Source: Emiliania huxleyi CCMP1516 (Eukaryota > Haptophyta > Isochrysidales > Noelaerhabdaceae). From it: DNA of 64,000 nucleotides. The stretch covers positions 372,918-436,917 of the forward strand of contig NW_005200011.1 in the NCBI RefSeq assembly GCF_000372725.1, read 5' to 3'. Position 1 is the stretch's first letter. Each line of letters opens with the position of its first letter. The translations under genes and the position numbers were made by a program. The notes beneath the pieces are model-generated. The model saw only the letters and a list, made by a program, of their open reading frames with translations, had not been told where the DNA came from and did no database searches. Positions 33,728 to 44,009 of this stretch are shown one piece after another.

Positions 33728-34639
33728 ATGCCTCGGCCGCTGACGGAGGACGAGCTGTGCGCCGCCCGCCCAACTGTCACCGCACTGCACTTCTTTCGAG
33801 CGCTCCTCCGGAACTCAGCGCTCAACGCCGCCCGCCTCGCAGCAAGATCTTCTTCGAGAAGCTGTCCAAGTACATTGGTCGAGGCATCAAGACGCTGCTC
33901 GACCCGCCTAATGGGCCGCATTGCTTCCGCCTGCACAGAGACCGCGTCTTCTACGTGAGCGACCTGCAGGTGCGACTGCGCCATTGCCGGTGCTGACACA
34001 CGGCCACTGACATGGCGCCGCCTGCCACAGATGCGCTCGGCGGCTGCGCTTCCGAGAGACCAGCTAGTGGGGATGGGTGTCACCTTTGGCAAGTTCACAA
34101 AGAGCAAGAAGTTCCGACTGCACGTCACCTGCCTCGACTACATTGCTCAGCTCGCGCCGTACAAGGCGGGCGGCAGTCCCCGCCGCGTAGCCTCCGGCTC
34201 TCGCCCCCTGCGGCCATGGGCCTCTCGTGCTGCACGCGGGCGCCCCCCGCGGGCGCACCGCCCGCCCGCCCGCCACCTACCGCGCGCCCGCCCCTCCCCT
34301 GCCGCGCGGGCAGGTGTGGGTCAAGCCGTCGGCGGAGCAGTCGTTTTTGTACGGGAACCACGTGCTCAAGGCGGGGCTGGGTCGCATCACCGAGGACACG
34401 CCGCAGAACCAGGGTGCCCCTCGTGGCCCTCCCGCCCTCGCGGAGGCGCGTCCACGACATGTCCGCGATTTGCACCCGCAGGCGTCGTGGTGCTCTCGAT
34501 GGCAGACGTGCCGCTCGGCTTTGGCGTGACCGCAAAGTCCACCGCAGAGTGCCGCAAGCTCGACCCGCAGGCGATCGTTGCGCTGCACCAGGCCGACGTG
34601 GGCGAGTACTTGCGAGACGAGGGCGCACTCACCGGGTAG
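33728..34639 (+). CDS. NIP7: 60S ribosome biogenesis protein NIP7
   Basis: Five exons (33728-33756, 33843-33969, 34031-34165, 34314-34413, 34482-34639) splice in frame to 182 residues, the usual length of NIP7 (about 180). Family phrases are [75 protein letters not shown] and [20 protein letters not shown], ending with DVGEYLRDE. The N-terminal half is the NIP7 domain and the C-terminal half the PUA RNA-binding domain. NIP7 acts in the nucleus on pre-60S particles and 27S rRNA processing. Introns 33757-33842, 33970-34030 and 34414-34481 are GT-AG, and 34166-34313 is GC-AG. Confidence 0.96.
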
Positions 34640-35527
34640 CCACGCGCGGTCGGCTGTTCTCTGATGTTGTTGATGTGCGGTCCCTGACGAACGGCTGCGA
34701 ACAAATAAGAAATATTATAATAAAAGTATCAGAGTGTAAGAGGTGCGTACTGGGCTGGGTTGGAGGCTCCATATGGAGGTGGTGGCTATGGCTTTGGACC
34801 TTTGCGAGAGGTGGCGAGCGGAGCAAGTAGCAAGTGGTGTATGCGCGCGTCCACGCTGCGCAGCGGCTCTCCCGCGACCCCGGCCCCTCTCGTAGCCGCA
34901 GCCGCAGCCGTAAAGGGTGTGGATGCTGGGTTCAACAAAATCGGAGGACGCGACCCACTTCGCCACAGACGGTCCCGCGCCTCGCCGCTAAGACGGGTAC
35001 ACGACCGCGGCTTGTGTGCGTGTACCCGTCTTTGTCCGGAGTGAAAAGTCCAACGCGCTCGTCGATGGCGGCTTCCCTCAACCTGCGCCGCGCTCGGCGA
35101 ACCTCGACAGCGCTTTCGGTGGCATGCAGCTCTTTGCGACAGAAGCCTGGAGAGCAGCTCCTCTGCTGCTCACACACTCTGCACAGCTGACACAGCCTAC
35201 TGTGCGGCTGTCACAGCTGTGACAGCGATGGGCTCGCCCTCACTGGCCCTCAGTCACTTGTGCTGCGGCTTGTGTGAGCGACACTGCTCGGCGACTGCCG
35301 GCACACTGTGAGACCATGGGTGAGAGGTCAAACCACGCTACCAGCGCTTGGTCACATCGGCCCCGAGGTCAGATCCATCTACTCTGTTGATGACAAGACT
35401 TGTCTACCGGCTGGAGCCGAGCAGGAGGGCCCGGCGCACAACCCCTGGTCAACTCACCCTCCACACACCCCGTAGCCGGCCTACCGCCGGCATCCGCCGC
35501 AGCCCCAACTCTTGCCGCTAGTGTCGG

Positions 35528-35680
35528 GTAGTGACCAGGGGTGAGGGGACGGATTGATCATTGGAAGATCCCTCACACCAAGTTCGTGCAGGGCGGGGAC
35601 ACATGTCCCTAAATCCCATCTGGTCTCAGAGTTTGACCTTGGAGCACAGACCGTTTTATTTATTTATTTATTCCCGGCGT
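35528..35680 (+). repeat. Repeat D, copy 1
   Basis: GGGGTGAGGGGACGGATTGA, GAAGATCCCTCAC, ACATGTCCCTAAATCCCATC, TCTCAGAGTTTGACC and GACCGTTTTATTTATTTATT are shared in the same order with 61120-61262. It is followed by GGGGTTCGACCCCATGACC (35700-35720), which contains a Pol III B-box-like sequence. It may therefore be a tRNA-related SINE. Confidence 0.7.
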
Positions 35681-36159
35681 CGGTTTTTTTAGGCATTGTG
35701 GGGTTCGACCCCATGACCTCCTACGGCTCTGAGATGGACACCAGTGGGTGTGGGACCACAGCCAGGATACACTCGAAGGCTGGGTAAGCAGTAGAGGTCG
35801 ATACTCGACGCGTCCCACAGGGTCTGTGTCGCTGTCGTCATGAGAGAGCCAACATGTGATCCATATGATGGTTCCTGACAACCACCTCAGTCAACTTTTG
35901 TCACAGTTCCCGCTCTGAGAGGAGCTGCGGGTCAGTTCGACTGCTGGAGCTGTGTCGCTGGCGCGCGGCGGCCTGCCTCCGGAGGTGCCTCTGTGGTGGA
36001 CATTTTTTGGTCACCGTGAGAGAACGCGTTCGAATTTTCACACCGGAACTTCAACTTCGCACGCGCACCGGCCAGGGCTACAATAGTGCCAGGAGGCGGA
36101 GGCGTGAGTCGGAAGGACGCGACCGTCAAGTGTTCCCGTTTTTTCCTACATCGCTGTGA

Positions 36160-36305
36160 ACTGTGCGCGCGCGGGCCTTCTAGGCCCGCGGGTAGTCTCC
36201 CCCCATCCCCAGGGCCTCCAGGGCTCGCACCTCAACCTCTCACAGACCAGCGCATAGCGCCATAGGACGTATTTTCTTCTCATAACAAGGCTGTGAACCC
36301 GGCCA
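36160..36305 (-). repeat. Repeat E, copy 1
   Basis: Reverse copy of 55140-55300, and of 56384-56485 plus 56580-56685. Shared blocks are GCGCTGGTCTGTGAGAGGTT, GAGCCCTGGAGGCCCTGGGG, CGACTACCCGCGGG and TATTTTCTTCTCATAACAAG (reversed). Confidence 0.75.
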
Positions 36306-36314
36306 CGTAGAGCG

Positions 36315-36985
36315 CGCTGAGAGCTATATTAGAGATCTAGAGAGCTGTAGAGCGCTGTAGAGCTCTACATCCGGCGCGGGACGAAGCGGGTGCGTTGTAG
36401 AGCGATGTAGACTCGATGATGAGAGCGAGTGTAGAGCGCGATTTACTTAGTGATTTCACTGTGAAATCGCGGATCGCGGATGCGACTCAAGGCTCTGCCG
36501 GCGGGTCTGTGGCCTGGCGCCTGCCAGACCGCGGGTCCAAAATACCCCGGCGCTCGCGCGCGCCACCGCTCCCGGCGCGGGGTGGGAAGTCAGTTCGTGA
36601 GTTCTGTGTCCCCATCCCTGTGCTCCACCTTCTTTTCCCGCGTCAGTCCCATGAGAACCCCACTACATAGCGCCACCTCGTGAGCTGTCCTGTGAGCTGC
36701 GTGCTGTGTGTCCAGCAGTCCGGACCCAGTGCTAAGGCCGGTGACAGTGTGCCTCGTGTCGGCTCCCGAGCCAATCGTGTGCAGTGTGTGTGCGTGTGGG
36801 CCCGTCCTCCATGCTGGGAGGTGTGTAACACTGACTGACTGACTGACTGACTGTGAAATCGCGCTCTACATCGCACCTTCGTCCCGCGCCGGATGTAGAG
36901 CTCTACAGCTCTACAGCGCTCCAGCCAGAGCGCTCTACATCTCTACAGCTCTACAGCGCTCTACACTCTACATCCTCTACACCCT
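36315..36985. repeat. TGTAGAGC inverted-repeat element
   Basis: The arms 36315-36480 and 36850-36985 are reverse complements. Both carry GATGTAGAGCTCTACA-type runs, ATCCGGCGCGGGACGAAG and GTGAAATCGCG. Within each arm TGTAGAGC / GCTCTACA repeats many times, making nested short palindromes. The core (36485-36845) contains GACTGACTGACTGACTG. A third arm-like copy lies at 37540-37672. Confidence 0.8.
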
Positions 36986-37539
36986 CCCTCAGGCCCTTGT
37001 GTTCACGCGCGCGCGAGACCTAGCGCGAGACCTAGCGAATGGCGCGGTTCACGCCTCGCACAACACGCAACAGACAAACAAATTATGTGTGAGTGTTAGA
37101 GTTGTTTGGTTTTCCTAAAAATCTCTCTCTCAACAGAGAGAAAGGAGAGATGCACCCAGCCAGGTGTGTGCCAAATTCGATTGCATTTTACCACTCGGGC
37201 AAACTCGATGAAACGACGGACGGAAAACGCGTTTGCGGTCGCTTGCCGAGAGCTATGCATGAAGCGGCCGGCGCGCCACCGCAGCTCACCGATGGAGCAT
37301 GCGCCGCGGCTCAATCCACAGACGCAGCAGCATTGCGACTCATTCTCCAAGCACGGCCTCTGGCGTTGCGATTGCACAGAGAGCGAGCAATAGTCGACAA
37401 AACCACTGATCTGTGTGCAGCGGATCTCCATGGCGGTCGCGCCCAGCGAAAGGACAACCGCGGGCCTCGCATGCTCGCCCGGATGCGGACCCACCGTGCG
37501 AGTTGCAGACCCGGAGGAGGCCGACCCAGTGTAGAGTTT

Positions 37540-37672
37540 GTTGTAGAGATTTCACGTTGTAGAGCGCCTCCACGTCGCTCTACAACGGAGGCGCCTCGTC
37601 ACGCGGCGGATGTAGAGCTCTACCGCTCTCCAGCGCTCTACATCTCTACATCTCTACAGCGCTCTACACTCA
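37540..37672. repeat. TGTAGAGC repeat, third arm copy
   Basis: GCTCTACATCTCTACAGCGC, GGATGTAGAGCTCTACC and a GAGATTTCACGTTGTAGAGC segment match the right arm of the 36315-36985 element, same orientation. Solo arms suggest recombination or a second, shorter element. Confidence 0.7.
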
Positions 37673-38217
37673 ACATGTGGTCAAAATTTTGACAATTAAC
37701 CAATTGGCGCGGGGTGTGGAGAGGAGGCGCCCGGGCTCGGGGCGCGGGACGGGGAGGGGGGGGGCGGAGAAGGGGGGGGCGTGGGCGAGGAGGGAGGGGG
37801 GCGGGGGGGAGCGGGGAAGGAAGAGGGGGAGGGACTTGATTGAGGAGGAGGCGGTGGGGGTGGAGGGCGGGGAGGCGGGGGGCGTGTTTGGGGAGATGGG
37901 GGATCGGGGGGGGCGGGCTGGGGGGGCCTCCGCGAGAAGGACGGAGCGGAGAGTGCGCAGTGGAGGGCAGCTGCGGCGCAAGCGGAATGCGCGGCCCCAG
38001 TAGTCAAAGGTCAACATCCTCTCCGGCTACGACAATGTGAACGTGATCTGGACCTCACGGGGCTGACCCGTCTCCTCCAGATTGGGACAGACTCCACAGA
38101 CGGCCGGGCAATACCTGTTCGTTAATTAATATTATGAATGATGCTTTTGCACGGCTGACCCCCCCCCCCCTGCCCACTCTCGGCCCTCTCATGTCGCGCG
38201 CTCCGTCTGAGCCCCGC

Positions 38218-38325
38218 TCGTGCACAGGAGGAAAATGGAAAACTAATCAGATGCGAGATGGAAGCAGGAAGGAAGCTTCCATCCCGGCCGTGGTTCGAAT
38301 CCACACGAGCCGAGGGGTACGTGAA
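38218..38325 (+). repeat. SINE-like repeat with tRNA B-box, copy 2
   Basis: GGTTCGAATCC at 38291-38301 matches the Pol III B-box exactly. The order (AGGAGGAAA, ATGGAAGCAGGAAG with an extra GAAG, CTTCCAT, then the B-box and GTAC) parallels 8281-8378. Both are preceded by a C-rich tract. Confidence 0.5.
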
Positions 38326-38603
38326 GGGGAGGACGCGTGGTGGCGCTGGCCCGAGGTCTCAAGCGACTAAGTAATCAATCTGCCAGAGCGACTAAGTAAC
38401 CACGAGAGGAGAGGTGGTCCCCTCAGTCGAAGGCCGATAAAAAATAAAAGTTCGCTCATGATCGGAAAGACTGCCCGCCGGTGTTCGTCAGCCCACACAG
38501 TGCTAGCCCGCTTCTTCCCTTTACCACGACACCTCCTCAAAACCACCGCCGCCATCACCTTCTGCCGCCTCCCTCAGGTCCGTCCTCGCGCCCTCGTGCC
38601 ACC

Positions 38604-40203
38604 ATGTCTCGCCGCGCCGTCATCGTATCAACCGCACGAACCGGCCTCACCAAGTCCTTTCGCAGCGGCTTCAACAACACGCACGGCGCAGTCATGCAAG
38701 GGCACGCGATCAAGCACGCCATCGAAAAGGCGGGCATCAGCCCGGGCGACGTCGAGGACGTTATCATTGGCTGCGGCTTCCCAGAGGGCGCGACCGGGAT
38801 GAACATCGCGCGCAACGCGGCGCTATGGGCCGGCTGCCCAGTCACCACCTCGGGCACGACCATCAACCGCTTCTGCTCCTCAGGGCTGCAGGCGGTGGCG
38901 TCGGCTGCGCACTCGGTGATGGTCGACGGCGTGGACGTCGCGATCGGCGGCGGGGTGGAGAGCATCTCGATGGTGTCGCCCGTGGCAAGCAAAACCACCG
39001 TCACCGAGGAGAAGCTGATGAGCGAGTTTCCCGCCCTGTGGATGCCCATGATTGAGACGGCAGACATTGTCTCTGCCCGGTGAGTGCGCCGCCCGCGTGG
39101 TATTCGCGGGGCATGCGCGCCCAGCGCCGGCCGCACACACCGCGCGGCCTGCTCTCGGCGCGCGTGACCGGAGCCGTCCCATTCGCAGGTACGGCATCTC
39201 TCGCGAGGCGCAGGACGTTTACTCCGTCGAGTCGCAGCGACGCACCGCCGCGGCTCAGGCGAACGCTGCGCCGCGCCACACACATAGCCACGGGGAGACG
39301 CATTTGCGGCCCCGCGGCCCGGCCTGCCCCTTGTTGCGCCGCTCCGCCGCACCGCCCGGCGCGGAGCGGCGGCGCCGCCGCTCGGAGAGCCTCCCCTCGC
39401 CCCGCGCGATCCGTCTATCCGGCGCAGGGGGTCTGCTGTCGCTCCCCCTCCCTCTGCCCCTCTCCCCTGCCCCTCCGTGTCACTAGTCCGTGTCTCGGTC
39501 TGCCCCTCGCCGCCGCCTCCCTCGACTCGCCCCCGTCTGCCGCGCGCCTGCAGGAGGCGGGCCTCTTCAAGGATGAAATCGTGCCGATGCAGGCGACGAT
39601 GCTCGTCACAGACAAAGAGACCGGCGAGACGTCCCACAAGACGGTCCGCTCTAGCCACTACTCACGGCTCACGTTTATTATCGTTGATTGTCCTGCATTG
39701 CCAGTCGCACGAGACGGTCTGCCGACATTCTCACTGCTGCCGCTCTCCCGCCACTCCCACTTTCTCCCACCGCCGCCTCTCCTCGCCGCTGCCTCTCTCC
39801 GCTGCTCCACTCGCCTGCCATCGCCATCACCGCCGCCACCCTCCCTCCGCCCTCCCGCCGCCCTCCTGCCCACGCGGGGCGGCGAGCAGTTGTTCTTCGT
39901 CACGATGGTTGCTCTCATTTCCGAGCAACGCTTGACCAGGTGCTCGCGGATCGCGACGAGTGCAACCGGCCCGGCACCACGCTCGAGGCCCTCGCGGGGA
40001 TGAACCCCGTGCGAAGCAAGGTGGACCCGTCCGCCTTCATCACCGCCGGCAACGCGTCGCAGCTGTCGGACGGCGCTTCTGCGTGCGTCGTCATGTCCGA
40101 AGCCGAGGCGTCGAGGCGCGCGTGGCCACCGCCGTCGCCCACATCCCCGCCCCCGCCCCCGCCCCCGCCTCTGCCTTCGCCGCCGCCACTTCCGCCTCTG
40201 CCT

Positions 40204-40243
<40 letters not shown>

Positions 40244-40922
40244 TGCCGCCACGCCGAGGCGTGAGGCGACGGAAAGAGACACGACGCGGTACGCGATGAC
40301 TAGGCGCGGGCTGCAGCCGCTCGGCGCCTTCAAGGGCTTCGCGGTGGCGGGCTGCGCGCCCGACGAGATGGGCACGCCCGCCGTAGATGCGTCCCGTAGA
40401 TTGCGTCCCGTAGATGCGTCCCGTGTAGATGCGGGACGTAGATGCGGGACGCGCCTCCCGCCACTCGTCCCCTACGATGCTCGAGGTCGCTGCCATACGC
40501 CTCCCCTTCCCCGTCCGCCCTCCTGGCTTGCCCTCGCAGGCATCGGGCCGGTGTTTGCCGTGCCTCGCCTCCTCGCGCGGCACGGCCTCAAGGTGGACGA
40601 CATCGATCTGTGCGAGCTCGTCGAGGCTGCATGCGCGAGTCTGTGGACGGCGTCGTTCACGTGTTGCTCTGTGAGCAGGTGGGAGCTCAACGAGGCCTTC
40701 GCAGTGGTGCCGCTCTACTCGATGCAGCAGCTCGGCATCGACCACGCCAAGACCAACGTCAACGGCGGCAGCATCGCGATCGGCCACCCCTTTGGCATGA
40801 CGGGCTCGCGGATGGTCGGCCACGCCCTCCTCGAGGGCAAGCGCCGCGGCGCAAAGAGCGCGGTCGTCACCATGTGTATTGGCGGCGGCATGGGCGCGGC
40901 GGGGCTGTTTGAGATCTTCTGA
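38604..40922 (+). CDS. 3-ketoacyl-CoA thiolase / acetyl-CoA acyltransferase
   Basis: Starts MSRRAVIVSTARTGLTKSF. The active-site Cys lies in NRFCSSGLQAVASAAHSVM. Later motifs are SDGASACVVMSEAEA, GIGPVFAVPRLLARHGLKVD, LNEAFAVVPLYSMQQLGI, GGSIAIGHPFGMTGSRM (catalytic His) and CIGGGMGAAGLFEIF (second Cys). Placed introns are 39080-39188 (GT-AG), 39259-39553 (GC-AG), 39644-39939 (GT-AG), 40116-40303 (GC-AG) and 40372-40539 (GC-AG). The last intron, ending at about 40680, is clear by homology, but its exact donor is not. The enzyme cleaves 3-ketoacyl-CoA in beta-oxidation or condenses two acetyl-CoA. I see no PTS1 (ends EIF) and no obvious PTS2 or mitochondrial leader in the model, so location is open. 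Confidence 0.95.
40384..40447 (+). repeat. Minisatellite inside a thiolase intron
   Basis: GTAGATGCGTCCC repeats about three times, then continues as GTAGATGCGGGAC about twice. GCGTCCCG and its mirror CGGGACGC give a partly palindromic array within intron 40372-40539. Confidence 0.75.
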
Positions 40923-41574
40923 GGGGCTCGAGACTTGGCGCGAGGCGGTCTCTAAGGAAGCCCGCTCGCGGTGAGGCAGGCCCAACAGCGACGGGAACGC
41001 TTGGGTTTCACGCCGCGCGGCGGCGCCTGATTGTTGCGCGCCCTTTCGCGGGGGCCCGGCAGGACGCGCGTTGGCCAAACTCTGCGGGTCGGCACGTCAC
41101 GCACGCGATGGGAATGTCACTCCGTGTGAGAGCAATTTCAAGAGACCAGCGGCCCGGTCTCGCAGATCGTTTGTTTATGTCGTGCGAGAGGTCGTTTTTA
41201 CTAGTTACCTTGCGTTATTGTGTGTTGATCGGGGGTCCTCGACGGCTTCTATACGTGATGGGCCCCGTCGCCGCCGCTTTCCGCCCGCCATGACCCCAAT
41301 CCCCAACTAGGGGTAGAACTACCTCGAAGCTTCCTGCTGAGTGCTGTCCGAGCAGGCTGTGGCGGTAAGTGGGATGTGGGCAGTGGGGGCTGGGACCTGG
41401 GTGGCCTCTGCGCTCTGGCCTGTGCCCCCGGCATCCCCCGCGGACCACGCGCACGTGCAAGCAGCAAGGCGCGACGAGGTAACAGGCTAACTAAGGTAAG
41501 GTGGTAAACTAAAACTTCACCACACACACAAGCACTGGTGGGGCAAGGGGGGGCGACCCTCGCGAGCTCGCGAC

Positions 41575-41944
41575 TAGAGCTGTTTAACATTAACTTTGGG
41601 CCTAACAGTTGCGCTAGTGTTGGGTGAAATCCTTAACGTTGTTCAAGTGTTCACCCCAGCTCATGCTGTCACTGTTTGTTACTGTTGTTACTGTTGTTCA
41701 GCGGTCAGCAAGCAGAAAATGCCCAAAAAAGCGGGTAAACCCCGAAAATACCTGGGGTTTTCCGGGTATTTTCGGGTATTACCCGCACTGGACGCTGGAG
41801 ATCGTCGTGGGTCACTCCCAGGCCTTCCTTATTGTTGTTCAGCCGGCCTAACGTTAGCTACTGTTGTTGGGGAGCCCCACTGTTGTTCTGTTGTTACTGT
41901 TAACACTAGCAACACTGTTCAGCTCCCAACGTTAAACAGCTCTA
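41575..41944. mobile_element. hAT-type MITE, copy 3
   Basis: 370 bp, from TAGAGCTGTTTAACATTAAC to GTTAAACAGCTCTA, flanked by an exact 8-bp duplication CTCGCGAC (41567-41574 and 41945-41952). The interior is very close to copy 1 at 7530-7897. No transposase. Confidence 0.93.
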
Positions 41945-42124
41945 CTCGCGACTCCACGTCTATAGACGACAGGAGGGGAGCCCCGCGCGGCATAAAAGTG
42001 CAAGGCCCGGTGCGCGTGTGTGGTGTGAGCGGTCTGCTGTGACAGAGCAGTTGGAGGGCATGAAAGTTGCAGCGAGCGCCGAGGCGAAGTGCTGACTCGG
42101 CGACAGGAGTGGCGTGAAGAGCTG

Positions 42125-42260
42125 ACGGCACGAGCGGCCGCACACTGCTCGGTACCCCCCCTGCACATCTAAAGCCATGGCCGACCCCCCCCCCCAGCAG
42201 CAGCGCTCTGCTGCTGGGGGGGTCCGGACCCCCCCACCAGCAGGAGCGCTCTGCCTGTGG
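42125..42260. repeat. Hairpin block, left copy
   Basis: GCGGCCGCACACTGCTCGGT, CCCCCCTGCACATCTAAAGC, then CCCCCCAGCAGCAGCGCTCT pairing with its own GCTGCTGGGGGGG. The block occurs inverted at 43795-43970. C-run and G-run stems could form strong hairpins. Confidence 0.75.
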
Positions 42261-43117
42261 GGGGTGCTGGCATCTCTGTACAGACAGCAGCTGTAAGTAG
42301 CATGTGTTCCAGTGGCGAGATACTGTCCCGTTTTGCTGTTCACAGCTAGGGACGGCCTCTGCGGCAAAGTCAAACCACCCCACCGCCCACCTCCCTCCCT
42401 ACCACCGCAGCAAACCTTCGGCTCCCGCTCAGAGGCTCGCCGCGCCCGTGCGGCGCGCCGAGGCGGCGCCGAGGCCGGCGCCTTGCACCCGGCCCGCGGC
42501 CGGCACCGCCTCGCCCCACAACTGACCGCCCTGCGGCCCCTGCGCAGGCGTACCACAGGCGTCGCTCAAAAAGCGACGCCGGGTGTGGGCTGCTCCCTTG
42601 ACCCGTCACCCGCCGCGCCCTCGCCCGGCCGCCTCACCGCTCACGGAGCGCTCGGCTGCTCGCCGCCGCGCCAGCGGTCGCTGCTCCGCCCCCCCGTCGC
42701 GCGCGCCGCGCGCGCGCTGCCGCCGCCGCCGCCGCCGCCGCCCCCTCCTCGCCGTCTTCCCCACCCTACCCTCTGTTGCGCGCGCGCGCCGCGCGCTGCG
42801 CGCCCCCGCCCCCGCTCCCAAGCGCCCCTTCCCCGGTAGGTGTGCGTAGAAAGTGGAACCAATCGAGAGGTGGCAGAAGCCGCCGTGTGTGACACATATT
42901 GCGGCACGTGAGAGTGAGACAGAGCCCCGGCAGCGGGCCCCAGCGCGCGCGCGCAGCTCGGCCAGCGCGCAACAGGCGTTTCAAACAGCAAACGGGACGG
43001 CCTGCGCAGCCTCTAACTATTTCGGCAGATGTTGGGGTGACGCGCACTACGTGTTGTGTGAGGGAGTTTTGGGCGCCCTCGCTGGAGGCGTGTCGGTGTT
43101 CTTTTTTGCGCTCCGAG

Positions 43118-43255
43118 AGTGTCTTGTGAGCCTGTTTGTGTCTGTGTGTCGCTCGTGCGTGTCGTCATCCATCTGTCTAGCGTCCACCCATACCGCGTTG
43201 GTGTCCAGTCTGAGCCTGGCTGTTCTTCATTCACCTTCCTACCTAACCTAACCTA
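43118..43255 (+). repeat. Dispersed repeat family B, copy 3
   Basis: Same order as 22690-22830 (reversed) and partly as 21345-21445. It ends in CCTACCTAACCTAACCTAAA, a small TAACC tandem that copy 2 also shows at its end. Confidence 0.75.
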
Positions 43256-43486
43256 AAGTGGCTCTGCCTCCGGTGCTCCTTCGAAATCTGCAGGAGCAAT
43301 CGCGACCGCGAGGTGGTGGGAGAGGCGGCGCGGGAGCGGATCCGCCCGGTGGAGGAGGCGGGGAAGATAGATGCTGGAATGGGACTGGGGGAGTGAGCGG
43401 CTCGCGGTTGCCGAGTCGTGCCTGCCATCCCGTGTCGCGGAAGCGAGGCGCGTGGCACAGGAGCTCTGGGTGGTGGGGTGGGAGTG

Positions 43487-43592
43487 TGTGGGTGCCCGCG
43501 CCGCCTAGCTCTGCGGACGGGCCCCTCCACCCCTCACGTACGGGTCATGTAGTCCCCACAATCGCTGTCGTGGGATCGCTTGTCATGGAGTC
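43487..43592 (+). repeat. Repeat C, copy 2
   Basis: Inverted relative to 32827-32932, with which it shares CCGCCTAGCTCTGC, CACGTACGGGTCATGTAGTC and TCGTGGGATCGCTTGTCATG. It abuts the gap, so its full extent is unknown. Confidence 0.8.
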
Positions 43593-43610
43593 ATGGTAAG
43601 ACAGGGGCGT

Positions 43611-43710
43611 NNNNNNNNNNNNNNNNNNNNNNNNNNNNNNNNNNNNNNNNNNNNNNNNNNNNNNNNNNNNNNNNNNNNNNNNNNNNNNNNNNNNNNNNNN
43701 NNNNNNNNNN
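43611..43710. other. Assembly gap (100 N)
   Basis: Exactly 100 N, size unknown. Flanked on the right by hairpin-forming C/G homopolymer DNA (43795-43920), a likely cause of the break. Confidence 0.98.
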
Positions 43711-43794
43711 GAGCGTCGTGTAAACTCTGCACCAAGGTGGGAGGGGGGTCGGCGTCCAAAGGGTGGGAAAGTGGCTCGGTGGGTTCGCATCCGG

Positions 43795-43970
43795 GGGGGG
43801 TGGGGACCCCCCCCCCCCCACCAGCAGCGTTTGGTTGCGGGGGGGATAAGGACCCCCCCCCCAGCAGCAGCGTTTTGCTGTTGGGGGGGTCAGACCCCCC
43901 CCCCCCCTAGCAGCAGGGATGGCTTTAGATGTGCAGGGGGGGTACCGAGCAATGTGCGGCCGCTCCACAG
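43795..43970. repeat. Hairpin block, right copy
   Basis: Contains three C-run/G-run hairpins in a row (ACCAGCAGCGTTTGGTTGCG, AGCAGCAGCGTTTTGCTGTT and a partial third), then GCTTTAGATGTGCAGGGGGG, the inverse of 42155-42180. The left copy has two hairpins, so the unit number differs. Confidence 0.75.
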
Positions 43971-44009
43971 CAGGCAGTGCCGTGCCGAGTGGTGTCTTTG
44001 GCCACCCGC

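Larger units (their letters stand above)
34640..38603. other. Four kilobases of repeats, no supported gene
   Basis: Open frames such as 34760-35044 and 37093-37692 lack recognisable protein character. The interval holds a family D repeat (35528-35680), a family E repeat (36160-36305), the TGTAGAGC inverted elements (36315-36985, 37540-37672), a purine-rich tract (37715-37990, GGGGGC/GGGAGG) and the second SINE-like repeat (38218-38325). Confidence 0.5.
40923..44009. other. Intergenic with repeats and a gap
   Basis: No gene supported. It holds hAT MITE copy 3, two related hairpin blocks, family B copy 3, repeat C copy 2 and an assembly gap. Frames in 42300-42840 are arginine/proline/alanine low complexity on both strands. 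Confidence 0.45.
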
